NCBI GenBank assembly: GCA_002899765.1
Contig: PPDH01000028.1
Location: 140,978 to 204,977 of the forward strand
DNA: 64,000 nt
Source: Sulfurimonas sp.
GTDB taxonomy: Bacteria; Campylobacterota; Campylobacteria; Campylobacterales; Sulfurimonadaceae
Direction: 5' to 3'
Under the pieces are notes generated by a model. The model saw only the letters and a program-made list of their open reading frames with translations, was not told the DNA's origin and searched no databases. Shown here in pieces: positions 19,210 to 28,957 of the stretch (its first letter is position 1; each line of letters opens with the position of its first letter). The translations under genes were made by a program, and so were the position numbers.

Positions 19210-20466
19210 TTAAGCACTCATGTTAAGTGCTTTTTGCAACATCTCATCTGCGGTTGTTATAGACTTTGAATTTGCATCGTATGATCTTTGCATAACAATA
19301 ATTTCCGTAAGACCGGCTGCCATCTCAACATTTGAGCCCTCAAGCTTAAAGTTTGTCATATCCGTTCCCGTAATATTCTTACCGTTTTCATCCTGAAAAA
19401 ATATTGCCCTGCCGCTGTTTTGAGACTCTGCAAATCTTGAACCGCTTACACGTTCAAGTCCTCTGTCATTTTGAAAATGATAGACGGCGACCATTCCAAT
19501 TGCGCTTTGCATGCCGTTTGAAAAGGTTGCTATTACTTCTGCGTTTTTATTAATATCATAACCCAGAAGATCACCTGCTTCAAGACCGTTTGCAGAACTT
19601 GAGCTGCTAAATTCATTTCCTATCGCTATAACACCGTTATATCCGCTGCCCAGATTTATGGCTACTTCCGTACCGTTGTTATCTACAGATGCAAGAGTTG
19701 AAGAGAGCAGAGCTCCTGTCTCATCAAAACTTACAACACCGCTGCTTGAGCCGTAAGTCTGCGTTCCCTCAAGGTCTTGAATCGTAGCAGTTACATCCCA
19801 CTGTACTCCGGGGAGAACTTGAGGATCGCTCTTTGTAAATTCAAGTCTTAAATTATTTCGATTGTTTTGTGAGTCAACTACTCCTGCGCTCATTATTCTT
19901 GATTCATTTTCTGCAGTTAGATTTCCATAAAAAGTTGCCTCTGTCGTAGGCTGAACCGGAAAAAGCAGATTCTCGGGAAAACGGAGTTTTTCTTGTGTGT
20001 TTACATCTCCTAGTTCAACTTCCGCCAACTGCTCAGTCAGCACTCCATCAGTAATGTTGTCTCCCATTGTTCCTAAAACATAGTAACCGTCATTAGTAAC
20101 CAAATCTCTGTTTTCATCAAACAAAAAAGCTCCGTCACGAGTATATACGGGTTCGCCTTCAGCTTGAATTCCAAACCAGCCGTCACCTATAATAGCCAAA
20201 TCGGTACTTCTATCGCTGAGTTGAAAAACACCTTTGCTCTCATCCATGGCAACCGTATTTAACTTTGTGCCGATTCCAACACCGCTGCTAGCACTTGAAA
20301 AATCCGAAGATGTAACAAGAGCCTCTTCAAAAAGTGCAGAAAACTCTGTCGTATATCCACGAAATCCGACCGTACTTATATTTGCTAAATTATCAGAAAT
20401 GACATCAATACCATACTGATGCGCTTTAATTCCGTTTATTCCCGTATAAAAAGCCTGGCTCATCAT
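19210..20466 (-). CDS. FlgE-family flagellar hook-basal body protein (FlgE2)
   Basis: A 418-residue hook/rod family protein with N-terminal SQAFYTGINGIKAHQYGIDV and ISDNLANISTVGFRGY and C-terminal EGSNVEMAAGLTEIIVMQRS plus YDANSKSITTADEMLQ. It is shorter than the main FlgE and lacks its large inserts. Related second FlgE copies occur in this phylum. They may form a hook cap-proximal or rod-hook segment, but this is inference. It is directly downstream of flgD. Confidence 0.9.
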   Translation of the reverse strand: MMSQAFYTGINGIKAHQYGIDVISDNLANISTVGFRGYTTEFSALFEEALVTSSDFSSASSGVGIGTKLNTVAMDESKGVFQLSDRSTDLAIIGDGWFGIQAEGEPVYTRDGAFLFDENRDLVTNDGYYVLGTMGDNITDGVLTEQLAEVELGDVNTQEKLRFPENLLFPVQPTTEATFYGNLTAENESRIMSAGVVDSQNNRNNLRLEFTKSDPQVLPGVQWDVTATIQDLEGTQTYGSSSGVVSFDETGALLSSTLASVDNNGTEVAINLGSGYNGVIAIGNEFSSSSSANGLEAGDLLGYDINKNAEVIATFSNGMQSAIGMVAVYHFQNDRGLERVSGSRFAESQNSGRAIFFQDENGKNITGTDMTNFKLEGSNVEMAAGLTEIIVMQRSYDANSKSITTADEMLQKALNMSA

Positions 20467-20483
20467 TTGTGTGTACCTCTTTT

Positions 20484-21149
20484 TTAGTAAATCTCTACTA
20501 CATCAGAGAGAGCTACATAACTAGAACCTACTTTAAAGTAGGTCTCACCACCCTCAAACTTAACTGATTCTATAGGATATGCTCCGATTCTTGTGGTCAA
20601 ATCATCACCGTTAGGATTTTTATAAGAGGCAGTTGCATAATAGATACCGCTGTCAAGTTCGTTTCCGTTTGCATCGGTTCCATCCCATGTAAACTGGTAT
20701 ACTCCCTTAGGATTTGTACCGACATCTAGTGTTTTTAATATATTTCCGTTTACATCGAGTATCTCAACGCTTCCTTGTTCTATATCATCTGGAAAGTAAA
20801 TCTCAAAAGTAGTCTCGCTTCCCTCATCAAAAACAATTGCATTACTTCCCGTATCTGCTGTTTTACCTATAGCAGATATTGTACTAAACTGCTGTGAATT
20901 GCCAAGTGAAGCTGCTAAGTCCGAGAGCGCTTTATTGGTATTTTACGTAGCTTCTAATGTTGCAAGCTGTGAAGTCTGCGTTAAAATCTTTTCACTATCC
21001 ATCGGCTCTGTCGTATCTTGATTTTGAAGTTCAACCAAAAGAAGCGTCATAAAATCATCTTTACCTAAAGCCGTCTTGTCCTCAGTTGCTGTTGAAGTAG
21101 CATACTCTGCATTTGTCGCAGCATTTAAACCTGTTGATGTGATTGCCAT
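20484..21149 (-). pseudogene. flgD: Hook-capping protein FlgD, interrupted by in-frame TAA
   Basis: A frame of 222 codons with one internal TAA at 20943-20945. The first part has the FlgD signature ALGKDDFMTLLLVELQNQD and TSQLATLEAT. After the stop the frame continues as NTNKALSDLAASLG and then the Ig-like FlgD domain (GSVEILDVNGNILKTL, YQFTWDGTDANGN, DSGIYYATASY). FlgD caps the growing hook and is normally essential for hook assembly, so a true stop here would make cells hookless. Position between fliK and the flgE genes supports the name. A sequence error is as likely as a real mutation. Confidence 0.85.
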
Positions 21150-21241
21150 AATTAACTCCTTAATTTTATTTCATAAATTTAAGGGAATCTTTTCCCTTGA
21201 TTTGTCCGCAAAAGGAACCCGTTCGTTTAGTGCGTAACAAG

Positions 21242-22858
21242 TTATATATATCGTGGAACAATAATTTCCAAAGAGCTTAGTATATCTTCATGTGTCTCTT
21301 CGTTCTCAAAATAGCTATACTCTTCATGAGCTCTCTGCTCATTTTGTCTCTGTTGATGTTGTTAACCGGTATTTGAATTGCTATTTTGTGAACTATCACT
21401 AAAATTAAGTGTAGCATTATTTATTCCACTGTTGCTCAATTGTGTTCTTAGCTCATTGGCATTCATAGCCAGAGTATTTACGGCTACATTATTTGAACTG
21501 ATGTTGACATGTAGATTTTTACCTCTTTGAACTACCGTCAAATCAACTTCTCCCAAATGCGCAGGATTTAGCTGAATCTTGACTCTTGTAAAAGGCGATT
21601 TGTAGTCATCAATTGCATTTTTTACATCATTTGAGAGATATTTAATCATCTGCTTTGCTTCATTTAATTTAACTTCAAAGCTGTCGGCTTTATGTGTCGT
21701 TAATGATTCCGTTTTTGCAGATGAGCTGTTTTGTTCTGAGGAAAGTGAATCCGCATTAAGAATCTGCTCTAGCGTTTTAATGCCCTCTTGTGTTGGATTA
21801 GGTGCAATCACTTTAGCAGTAGCTACGGAAAAATCAGCCGTTAAAGCTAAATTGTTTGTTGATGATTTGTCTTCACGAAGAAGGAGTTTAAGCGTTTCAT
21901 CTGCTTTAGTTTTAGGTGTTTTTTCCTCTGTCTTTTGCAAGTTATTTGCTTTAGCCTGAACTATCTGCTCTGTTGTTGCATGTTGTTGAGGAGCTTGTGC
22001 TTTAAAAAGAGGTGTCTCTTTTACCTCTTTTTGAACCTCTGCAAACTTTTCGCTGCTTTTTATCTCATTTGACACCTGCGCTTCGGTTGTCTGTGCATTT
22101 GCAGCAGCTGTATTTACTTTTTTTTCATCAACATGTATAGTTTTTTTAGTAGGTACTGTCTCTTTTGCTACTTCTGGGTGTAACTCTTTTTGAGAATTTG
22201 CTTTGGTCTGCAAAACCGTCTCTTTGTCTGCTTCGGTTTGCAGCTCTTTTTGAGAATTAAGTTTTGTTTGTGAGGGTGCTTCTTTTTGTGTTTGTAACTC
22301 TTTTTGAGAATTCACCCCCGTTTGTGAGAATGTCTCTTTAAATTGAGCTTCCCCTTTAACGCTAGTTTTTAACTCTTCAAAACTAATTTTACTTATATCT
22401 ATACCAAATTTTTTAGCAGCTTCGATTAAACCGCCCAAACTCTTTGGAAGTTCTTTTATCTCAGCTTTTTTATATTCGTCACTGTTTTGAATTTTATCTT
22501 TGAGGTAATTTTTTGCCTCGGCAATCAATGCTTTTACCTCATCTTTAGTAAGAGAAGATGCTAATTTTGAATTTAGTAACGATAACTCTTCATCATCACT
22601 AAGTAAATTTAAATCATCATCGCTCTTTAAAAGAGAGAGGTTTTTTTCTGACTTTAAATCAACCTGCGCGGATTTAACGCCTTTAACGTCACTGCCTAAA
22701 GATAAAATCAAAGAACCGTTTTGAACACCTTTGCCCTCTTTTTTTTCACTCACTCCTCTTAGAAGGTCTGAAAATGAACTGCCCTTTTCATTTTTTGGAG
22801 TGACAAGAGATAAGGGCGATGATGGGCTGTTTTTACTTTTAGTATCAAGTAATACCAC
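21242..22858 (-). pseudogene. fliK: Flagellar hook-length control protein FliK, interrupted near the C-terminus
   Basis: GTG start at 22858 with an AAGGTGG Shine-Dalgarno. The 539-codon frame carries a TAA at 21362-21364 followed by 39 more in-frame codons ending LEIIVPRYI. The long N-terminal half is Gln/Lys/Glu-rich and disordered, with repeats of SQKELQT type. The FliK C-terminal domain (FTRVKIQLNPAHLGEVDLTV) precedes the stop. FliK measures hook length and switches export specificity. Loss of the last 39 residues would remove the conserved terminal tail. A sigma-54 promoter lies upstream. Confidence 0.82.
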
Positions 22859-22896
22859 TTTGTACCACCTTTTTTACTCATAGATTTTATAAAGTG

Positions 22897-22915
22897 GTAG
22901 CATAAATTATTCCAC
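22897..22915 (-). promoter_or_regulatory. Sigma-54 (RpoN) promoter upstream of fliK
   Basis: Minus-strand TGGAATAATTTATGCT has GG (22913-22912) and GC (22901-22900) ten bases apart, fitting the sigma-54 consensus. It is about 40 bp before the fliK GTG and would drive the fliK-flgD-flgE2 unit. Confidence 0.78.
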
Positions 22916-22953
22916 TATTAAAAATATTGAAAAAATAGATATAATTTTGGATT

Positions 22954-23200
22954 ATGAAATTATTACTTTTACTATTTCCGATACTTTTAGCTGCCAAAAG
23001 TCCTTTTGATTCAAAAATAATTAATTTTGACATGTCCGCTTATGAGACAAAAAAAAAATGAGTTAAATGAGAGTGCGGGTAAAAACAGTAAAATTAAATG
23101 TAGATTTGTATGTGATAAAAAAGTATATAAAGAGCAAAAGATTTCAGACGCCATAGAGTTTTATAAAAACTCTAAAGAGTATGATTTCAATAGAGATTAA
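22954..23200 (+). pseudogene. Small exported protein broken by a poly-A frameshift
   Basis: ATG at 22954 opens a signal peptide (MKLLLLFPILLAAKS) and reads to a run of ten A residues at 23049-23058, where the frame meets TGA. Deleting one A would join it to a second frame ending at 23200 (NELNESAGKNSKIKCRFVCD ... EFYKNSKEYDFNRD), giving about 80 residues with a Cys pair. The run could be a contingency (phase-variable) tract or a sequencing indel. The 3' end overlaps the convergent gene by 14 bp. The family is not recognised. Confidence 0.55.
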
Positions 23201-23603
23201 AATTGACCAAACATTTTAAATCTTTCTTACATGTTACGCTTATGTTATCTGCAAGTTCTTCGATGAGTGCATTCGTGTTCTCCCCATCTACCGGATAACT
23301 TACTACGCAACTACTCAAATTTTTTGCAAAGAACTCATCAAACATATCTTTAACGATTTGCGCTCCGTACTTATCCGTGTATGGAAGCAGAAAAAAATAG
23401 TCTGAACCGCTATTTACGATAGCATCTGAATTTCTTAAAATCTGCTCCAAAGAACTATCTATGACTGATTGCTCAACTGCTAAAAAATCACAATAAAGTA
23501 AAGTAAAACTCTCGGCACGACTCTCATCCAACCTCTGCGCCAAACCTATACTTAGATCAAGAAGTTGTTTAAAGTTATCAAATCCAAAATGTATACCTGC
23601 CAT
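23187..23603 (-). CDS. Uncharacterised 138-residue protein, possibly a degenerate GGDEF-like fold
   Basis: A soluble alpha/beta protein with no signal peptide. Residues ~37-115 (FTLLYCDFLAVEQSVIDSSL, DAIVNSGSDYFFLLPYTDKY, VVSYPVDGEN) follow the strand order of a nucleotide-cyclase/GGDEF-like domain, but the GGDEF site is absent. This resemblance is weak and inferred by eye. It lies between the flagellar block and the PP-loop enzyme, all on the minus strand. Confidence 0.6.
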   Translation of the reverse strand: MAGIHFGFDNFKQLLDLSIGLAQRLDESRAESFTLLYCDFLAVEQSVIDSSLEQILRNSDAIVNSGSDYFFLLPYTDKYGAQIVKDMFDEFFAKNLSSCVVSYPVDGENTNALIEELADNISVTCKKDLKCLVNFNLY

Positions 23604-23654
23604 AGTTTGCTCCTGATTTTAAAAATTCACCAAAGTATATCTAAAAATAAAAAA

Positions 23655-24635
23655 TTACATTATTGTGTATGGCTGTATCTTTTCTCTAGAGTCAAACGCC
23701 GTTGCCTGGAGCTCCTCTTCTTGATCAAAAGAGAGTGTGTATGTCTTATTCTCTTGTGTTTTACAATATGTAAGAATTATTTTTGCTGCCAGTTCTTTGT
23801 CTGCTTTAGTCGCGTTTTTACTAAGAAGCGAATGCGGACCGGGCAAACCGATAGTTTTTATGTGGTAATATTTATCATTGTTTATCTCTTGAAGATGTAC
23901 ATTCTCATCTTTGTTTCTTCCCACAACAAGTTTTGCACCATCGGGAAGTCTCAAGTGACGCCCAAATTTCATAACGGGGATATCTTTTACCTCAAATTTG
24001 TCATACTTAATAAAATCAAACATCTTTTTAGCAAAATTTTCGTCTGTTAAAAGACAGCCTCCTCCCGGACTCTCAAAATCTTCAAGCCCTATCTCTTTTA
24101 CAAGTTCCAGCTGTCTGTCGCGGTTTCTTCCTACAATGCCCTCAAGTTTTTCTCTATCCACCCATCCCTCTATCTCTGCAATAGTAGGAGCGAGTGCTTT
24201 TGCGGAGAGCGGGCGCAATAATAGCCCATCACAATTACTCTCATTCAAAACAGTTTGCATGGCATCTTTGTTTTGGCTCATGGGGCGCTGTCCTAAAACT
24301 TCACCGCTTATTAAAAATGAAGCTCCCTCTGCTTCCATGACCCTTTTTGCCACGCTAAACATCTTTGCATGACAATCTATACATGGATTGAAATTTTTAC
24401 CGTATCCATGTTTTGGATCAAATAGTACATCTTGTAAAAATTCACTCTCAATATCTATAATTTTAAGCTTTGCTCCAACCTGTTCACACATGCTCTGCAT
24501 ATGCTCAAGTCTGTCTTTCGTGCTTCCAAAACCGGTATTGATATTTACCGCCAAGACCTCTATGCCTTGATCAATTATAAGTTTTATTGCTAAAGTTGAG
24601 TCTAACCCACCGCTAAATAGCGCGATTGCTTTCAT
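23655..24635 (-). CDS. PP-loop ATPase, tRNA thiolation-type enzyme (MnmA/ThiI-related)
   Basis: A 326-residue protein. The N-terminal PP-loop AIALFSGGLDSTLAIKL binds ATP for adenylation of a tRNA base. Cys residues in the CIDCH motif and in the GGGCLLTDENF region could serve in sulfur transfer or cluster binding. The C-terminal ~110 residues (VMKFGRHLRLPDGAKLVVGR, IKTIGLPGPHSLLS) match the NFACT-R-like RNA-binding module. This architecture is commonly annotated as a tRNA 2-thiouridylase-like or ThiI-like protein. The exact base modified is not certain. Confidence 0.78.
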   Translation of the reverse strand: MKAIALFSGGLDSTLAIKLIIDQGIEVLAVNINTGFGSTKDRLEHMQSMCEQVGAKLKIIDIESEFLQDVLFDPKHGYGKNFNPCIDCHAKMFSVAKRVMEAEGASFLISGEVLGQRPMSQNKDAMQTVLNESNCDGLLLRPLSAKALAPTIAEIEGWVDREKLEGIVGRNRDRQLELVKEIGLEDFESPGGGCLLTDENFAKKMFDFIKYDKFEVKDIPVMKFGRHLRLPDGAKLVVGRNKDENVHLQEINNDKYYHIKTIGLPGPHSLLSKNATKADKELAAKIILTYCKTQENKTYTLSFDQEEELQATAFDSREKIQPYTIM

Positions 24636-24681
24636 CTTTTTCCTTGTATTTATCCATAATTTTATTTGATAGAATTATACA

Positions 24682-25953
24682 CTACTTATCTTTTTTTCTT
24701 CCAAAAGAGCCTCTTGATGAGCCATTAGACGATTTGCCGTTTTGCGGTTTATTTGAAGTTTTTTGACCTCTCTGACCTCTTTGTCCACCCTGATTTATAG
24801 GCTCTGCTTTAATACTCGGATCTGGTTTAAAATCTTTTAACCAAACTTTTTGGATATCGGTTTTTATCAACTTCTCTATATTTGCCAAATACTCATGCTC
24901 ATCTATGCATACCAAAGAGATTGCCTCTCCCTCTTTTCCTGCACGTCCCGTTCGTCCGATTCTATGGACATAATCCTCAGGTACATTTGGCAGTTCATAG
25001 TTTATAACATGTGGAAGTTGGTCAATATCTATCCCTCTTGCCGCAATATCTGTTGCAACCAATACTCTTACTTCACCTTTTTTAAAATCAGAGAGTGCTT
25101 TTGTTCTTGCATTTTGGCTTTTGTTTCCATGTATGGCGACGGCGGTTATGCCATCTTTTTCAAGTTGCCCGCTGAGGCGGTTGGCTCCATGTTTCGTTCT
25201 TGTAAATACAAGAACCTGTTTCCATTTTCCCTCATTTATAAGATGAGTCAAAAGCTCACGCTTACGCTCTTTGTCAACAGGATAAACTATTTGTTTTACA
25301 ATCTCTGAAGTTCTGTTTGGACGCGCAACCTCTATAAGCACAGGGGAGTTGAGTAATTTATCTGAAAGTTTTTTAATCTCATCGGAGTAAGTAGCTGAAA
25401 AAAGAAGCGTCTGCTTCTGTTTTGGAAGAATTGCCAATATTTTTTTGATATCGTTTATAAAACCCATATCAAGCATTCTATCCGCTTCATCGAGTATGAG
25501 AAACTCAACATCTCTTAAATCTATGCTCTTTTGGGATACATGGTCTAAAAGCCGCCCCGGAGTTGCGATAACTATATCAACCCCTTTGCGAAGTTTAACA
25601 AGCTGAGGATTTATCTTGACTCCTCCAAAGATAACTGCCGATTTAAAAGGAAGATACTTCCCGTAGACTTCAACACTCTCGCCAACCTGTGCTGCCAGCT
25701 CTCGTGTGGGAGTTAAAATAAGTGCTCTTATGCTCTGCTTTGATTTTGCAGGTTTTGAAGAACTTAGCAGTTCAAGCAGAGGAAGTGTAAAACCTGCGGT
25801 CTTGCCGGTTCCCGTCTGAGCGCCTGCTAAAATATCTTTTTTGCTTAAAATTACCGGAATTGCTTGTTTTTGAATTGGTGTGGGTTCACTGTACCCTTGT
25901 TCTTTGACAGCTTTTAGTAGAGGAGCTGATAAACCTAACGTGCTAAATGACAT
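24682..25953 (-). CDS. rhlE: DEAD-box ATP-dependent RNA helicase (RhlE-like)
   Basis: ATG at 25953 is chosen because AGGATT precedes it. The longer frame from 25989 adds a poor leader. The ~423-residue helicase shows the Q motif ([15 protein letters not shown]), motif I AQTGTGKT, motif II DEAD, motif III SAT, motif IV VFTRTK, motif [11 protein letters not shown] and motif [13 protein letters not shown] Gly/Gln/Ser-rich basic tail follows. It unwinds RNA in ribosome assembly or mRNA decay. It is divergent from the Lys-rich helicase-C-like gene at 26050. Confidence 0.93.
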   Translation of the reverse strand: MSFSTLGLSAPLLKAVKEQGYSEPTPIQKQAIPVILSKKDILAGAQTGTGKTAGFTLPLLELLSSSKPAKSKQSIRALILTPTRELAAQVGESVEVYGKYLPFKSAVIFGGVKINPQLVKLRKGVDIVIATPGRLLDHVSQKSIDLRDVEFLILDEADRMLDMGFINDIKKILAILPKQKQTLLFSATYSDEIKKLSDKLLNSPVLIEVARPNRTSEIVKQIVYPVDKERKRELLTHLINEGKWKQVLVFTRTKHGANRLSGQLEKDGITAVAIHGNKSQNARTKALSDFKKGEVRVLVATDIAARGIDIDQLPHVINYELPNVPEDYVHRIGRTGRAGKEGEAISLVCIDEHEYLANIEKLIKTDIQKVWLKDFKPDPSIKAEPINQGGQRGQRGQKTSNKPQNGKSSNGSSRGSFGRKKDK

Positions 25954-26049
25954 TCTAATCCTGATTGTAATATGTCTACATAATAGCATAATTTATGCTA
26001 ATATGAGATATAATGCAAGCTAAATTTAAAACCCTCCTTAGGACATATT

Positions 26050-26928
26050 ATGCCAATCAGCCAAATAACTCTAAAACACAACAAACACCGTATTCATCCA
26101 TGTCCTAATGATAAAAAATTATCACTTCTTAATTTGCTAATAGAGCAAAACGGCAACCTTGATATTTTGGTTGTAACAGCGCAAAATAGTGCCATGATAA
26201 AAGAGGCACTCAAAAATGAGAACATTAAAATTTTTAATGATAATGAACTCTCAGAAATTCCTGAATTAAAATGCGAACTTCTTATCAGTTATGATTTGCC
26301 AGAGGATGCTTCAAAATACCTCTTAAGAGTAGCCAAAGCCACGGAGGGTGCGGTTATCTTACTTGATATTAGCGAACAAAAAGATCTTTATCCTATAGAG
26401 ACTCTTTTAAAAAGAGTTATCAGGCAAGAAATTGTTGAGGGTTTTGAGTATGAGGAGCAGAAGATGATAATAGCTCAACCTGCCCAAAAGAGAGAGTATG
26501 CTTTCAATGCCGACTCTAGCGAGAAACCGAAGTACGATAAAAAACCATTTGACAAACCAAAAAGAGACGGCGAAAAATCAGAGCGCAAAGTATTTGAAAA
26601 GCCTAAATACGATAAGTCAAAAAAAGATGAGAAAAAACCTGATTATAAATCTTTTGACAAGCCGAAGTACGACAAACCAAAATTTGATAAACCTCGAAGA
26701 GATGATGAAAAAAAAGAGGAAAAATCTAATAAATTTGCAAAATCAGATAAAAAACCGAATAAATATCTAGGCAAAGATGAAAACGGAAAAGCAAAATTTT
26801 CGGGCAAAAGCAAAGAGAGAAATCACAGATATGACGGAAAACCTAAAGAGGCTGGGGAAGCACCTAAAAATGTTGGAAGAAAGATATATATAAAAGAACG
26901 TAAACCTAAGGAAACACCGGAGTCATAA
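26050..26928 (+). CDS. Helicase-C-like domain protein with long Lys/Asp-rich tail
   Basis: A 292-residue protein that I do not find in a named family. Residues ~15-135 line up by eye with RecA-like domain 2 of DEAD-box helicases. The segment LLISYDLPEDASKYLLRVAK corresponds to the motif V/VI region ([20 protein letters not shown]) of the neighbouring helicase, and the AVILLDISEQKDLYPIETLL strand also matches. The arginine fingers of motif VI are missing, so it is unlikely to hydrolyse ATP. From ~145 the protein is a disordered KPKYDKPKFDKP-type repeat, probably RNA-binding. It is divergent from rhlE, sharing about 96 bp of upstream DNA. Confidence 0.75.
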   Translation: MPISQITLKHNKHRIHPCPNDKKLSLLNLLIEQNGNLDILVVTAQNSAMIKEALKNENIKIFNDNELSEIPELKCELLISYDLPEDASKYLLRVAKATEGAVILLDISEQKDLYPIETLLKRVIRQEIVEGFEYEEQKMIIAQPAQKREYAFNADSSEKPKYDKKPFDKPKRDGEKSERKVFEKPKYDKSKKDEKKPDYKSFDKPKYDKPKFDKPRRDDEKKEEKSNKFAKSDKKPNKYLGKDENGKAKFSGKSKERNHRYDGKPKEAGEAPKNVGRKIYIKERKPKETPES

Positions 26929-26936
26929 GTGCTTTT

Positions 26937-28589
26937 TTAGCTATTATATGCGACAAGTTCGCCTCTTTTTAGCTGCGAAATTTTATCTCTGTATTTACGT
27001 ATAAAAAAGGCTTTTTGTTCAAAAGAGATATCTTTTTGCATGTTGACCTTTTTATACTCCCTCTCATAGTGCTTCATCAAAAAGGAGATTAATTCCGCCT
27101 TTAGAGCCTCCTCATTTTTTAGCGCCCTTATCTGCTCATCCACAGAAATTGCCATTAGCATAGGTTCATCAAACTTTCCTCTAAGTGCCAAAGCAAACTC
27201 ATGCGAATGAAACTGCAAAAGTGACGGGTCTAAAACATCTAGTATCTGATCTATAAATTCCGGATGTTCTAAAACCGTTTTGATAAGCGTGAGTTCCCAC
27301 ATATCCTTATGACGGCTTCTATCATCAACAGGTTTGTTATAGTTAGTGTTAGTTTGGTTAGCCAGCCTGACAAATGAGGTATTGATTCCTAATCTTTGTG
27401 CCAAATATGTTTTATATCTATCTTGAAGCATTGCAGATAGAGTTTTAAGATAGCCGATTGCCTCTTGCATGCAGAGCTCTTTTGCTTTTGGGTCTGAGAG
27501 ATTGTAAAGAGATAGTATTTCATCTATAACAAACTCTATAAAGGGCTGCGGAGTTCTAAACATCTCTGAGAGCTCTTCTATTGCGCCCTTTTGTACCATA
27601 TCGGCAGGGTCTAAACCTGCCCCGAATATAACGACTCCGCCGCTAAATCCGCTTGCACTCAAGAGCTTTGAGGCTTTAAGCGCCGCCGCACGTCCTGCTT
27701 TGTCTCCGTCATACGCCATAACAACCTCAGGCTCTCCCTTTCTTAAAAGAGGCAGATGTTCGGACGTTAACGCAGTGCCCAGTGTTGCTACAGCGTTGTC
27801 AAATCCAGCCTGATGCAGCATAATAACATCGAGATACCCTTCTGTTATAACTATCTGTTTTGTTTTATGGATACTCTGTTTCGCATGATGATACGCATAA
27901 AGCAGACGCGACTTGTTAAAAAACGGTGTTTCGGGAGAGTTTACATACTTTGCCTGATGTCCGGTTATAGTTCTACCGCCAAAGCCGACTATAGTACCAT
28001 TTGCGGAGTGAATGGGAAAGGTGATGCGTTCTATAAATCTAGCATAGGTTCTTCCGCCTTCTGTGCCGATGATGCCCATCTCTAATGCTTCACTCATATT
28101 TAAGAGTTCAGATTTTATATAGTTTATCGTGCTGTTTGAATCAGCTGCATACCATATGCCGAACTTCTCTACACTTCCCTCATAAATACCGCGCTCTTTT
28201 AGATACGCCAATGCTTGATGGTTTTTTGTAAGCAAATATTGATATCGGCTGCAAATTTTTTCCATGAGCCGTGAAAGCGGTTTATCTTTTTTGCCTTCAC
28301 TGTATACAAGAGAGAAATTAGTTGAAGAGGCAAGTTTTTCAAGTGCTTGAGGATAGTTTAATTTTTCATACTCCATAACAAATTTTATACTGTCTCCACC
28401 TGCACCGCAACCAAAACAGTGATATATCTGCTTTGCAGGGCTTACTACGAACGAAGCGGTTTTTTCATCATGAAAAGGGCATGGAGCTTTATAGTTTGCA
28501 CCGGCTTTTCTAAGTTCTACGTATGAACCTACTACGTCGACAATATCAAGGCGTGCTTTTAGAGCTTCTATAGAGTCCTGGGTAATCAT
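26937..28589 (-). CDS. dnaG: DNA primase DnaG
   Basis: ATG at 28589 (MITQDSIEALK) matches the usual primase start. An ATG five codons upstream (28604) is possible. The protein has the N-terminal zinc ribbon (CPFHDEKTASFVV ... YHCFGCG), the DnaG catalytic core, the TOPRIM domain (VITEGYLDVIMLHQ, AYDGDKAGRAA) and a helicase-binding C-terminus. At ~550 residues it is full length. It makes RNA primers at the replication fork. Confidence 0.96.
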   Translation of the reverse strand: MITQDSIEALKARLDIVDVVGSYVELRKAGANYKAPCPFHDEKTASFVVSPAKQIYHCFGCGAGGDSIKFVMEYEKLNYPQALEKLASSTNFSLVYSEGKKDKPLSRLMEKICSRYQYLLTKNHQALAYLKERGIYEGSVEKFGIWYAADSNSTINYIKSELLNMSEALEMGIIGTEGGRTYARFIERITFPIHSANGTIVGFGGRTITGHQAKYVNSPETPFFNKSRLLYAYHHAKQSIHKTKQIVITEGYLDVIMLHQAGFDNAVATLGTALTSEHLPLLRKGEPEVVMAYDGDKAGRAAALKASKLLSASGFSGGVVIFGAGLDPADMVQKGAIEELSEMFRTPQPFIEFVIDEILSLYNLSDPKAKELCMQEAIGYLKTLSAMLQDRYKTYLAQRLGINTSFVRLANQTNTNYNKPVDDRSRHKDMWELTLIKTVLEHPEFIDQILDVLDPSLLQFHSHEFALALRGKFDEPMLMAISVDEQIRALKNEEALKAELISFLMKHYEREYKKVNMQKDISFEQKAFFIRKYRDKISQLKRGELVAYNS

Positions 28590-28702
28590 AGGCGGATTAT
28601 ACAAAAATGTTCGTTAAAGGGAGTTTGAAAAAAGCTACATGTAGGTCACTAAAACAGGTCACGGTAAGACCTATTTTAGAAGGAGAAATAAAATTTTAGA
28701 TA

Positions 28703-28834
28703 TTAATAAATATCTGTACTCGGATGGTTTGGTTTATCAATCTGAGTATTTGTATCTTTTGTATCGTAATGTACGACACTATCGGCTTGGAGGACACCCA
28801 ACGTTAATGTTACTGCTAAAATGAATATTTTCAT
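28703..28834 (-). CDS. Small exported peptide, 43 residues
   Basis: ATG at 28834 is preceded by AAGGAAAAAA, a good Shine-Dalgarno. The product is a signal peptide (MKIFILAVTLTLGVLQA) followed by about 26 polar residues (DSVVHYDTKDTNTQIDKPNH). There is no Cys and no recognised family. It sits between dnaG and nifQ on the same strand. Confidence 0.55.
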   Translation of the reverse strand: MKIFILAVTLTLGVLQADSVVHYDTKDTNTQIDKPNHPSTDIY

Positions 28835-28866
28835 TTTTTTCCTTTGGTAAGAACGCATTACGCTCT

Positions 28867-28907
28867 AAATTTTTAAATCGGAGGAATTTTATCTGATTTA
28901 AAAATTT
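28867..28907. repeat. AT-rich perfect inverted repeat upstream of the small peptide gene
   Basis: Arms AAATTTTTAAATC (28867-28879) and GATTTAAAAATTT (28895-28907) are perfectly complementary with a 15-base loop. It lies between nifQ and the 43-residue peptide gene. It may be a weak terminator of nifQ or an operator. Confidence 0.5.
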
Positions 28908-28957
28908 TTGTTATTGATTTGTGTCAATTTATAATAAAAAATAGAATTTTTAATCAC

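Noticed and set aside
23565-24050. Long plus-strand reading frame opposite the PP-loop gene
   Set aside because: It is the antisense of a clear PP-loop enzyme and has no family-like features.
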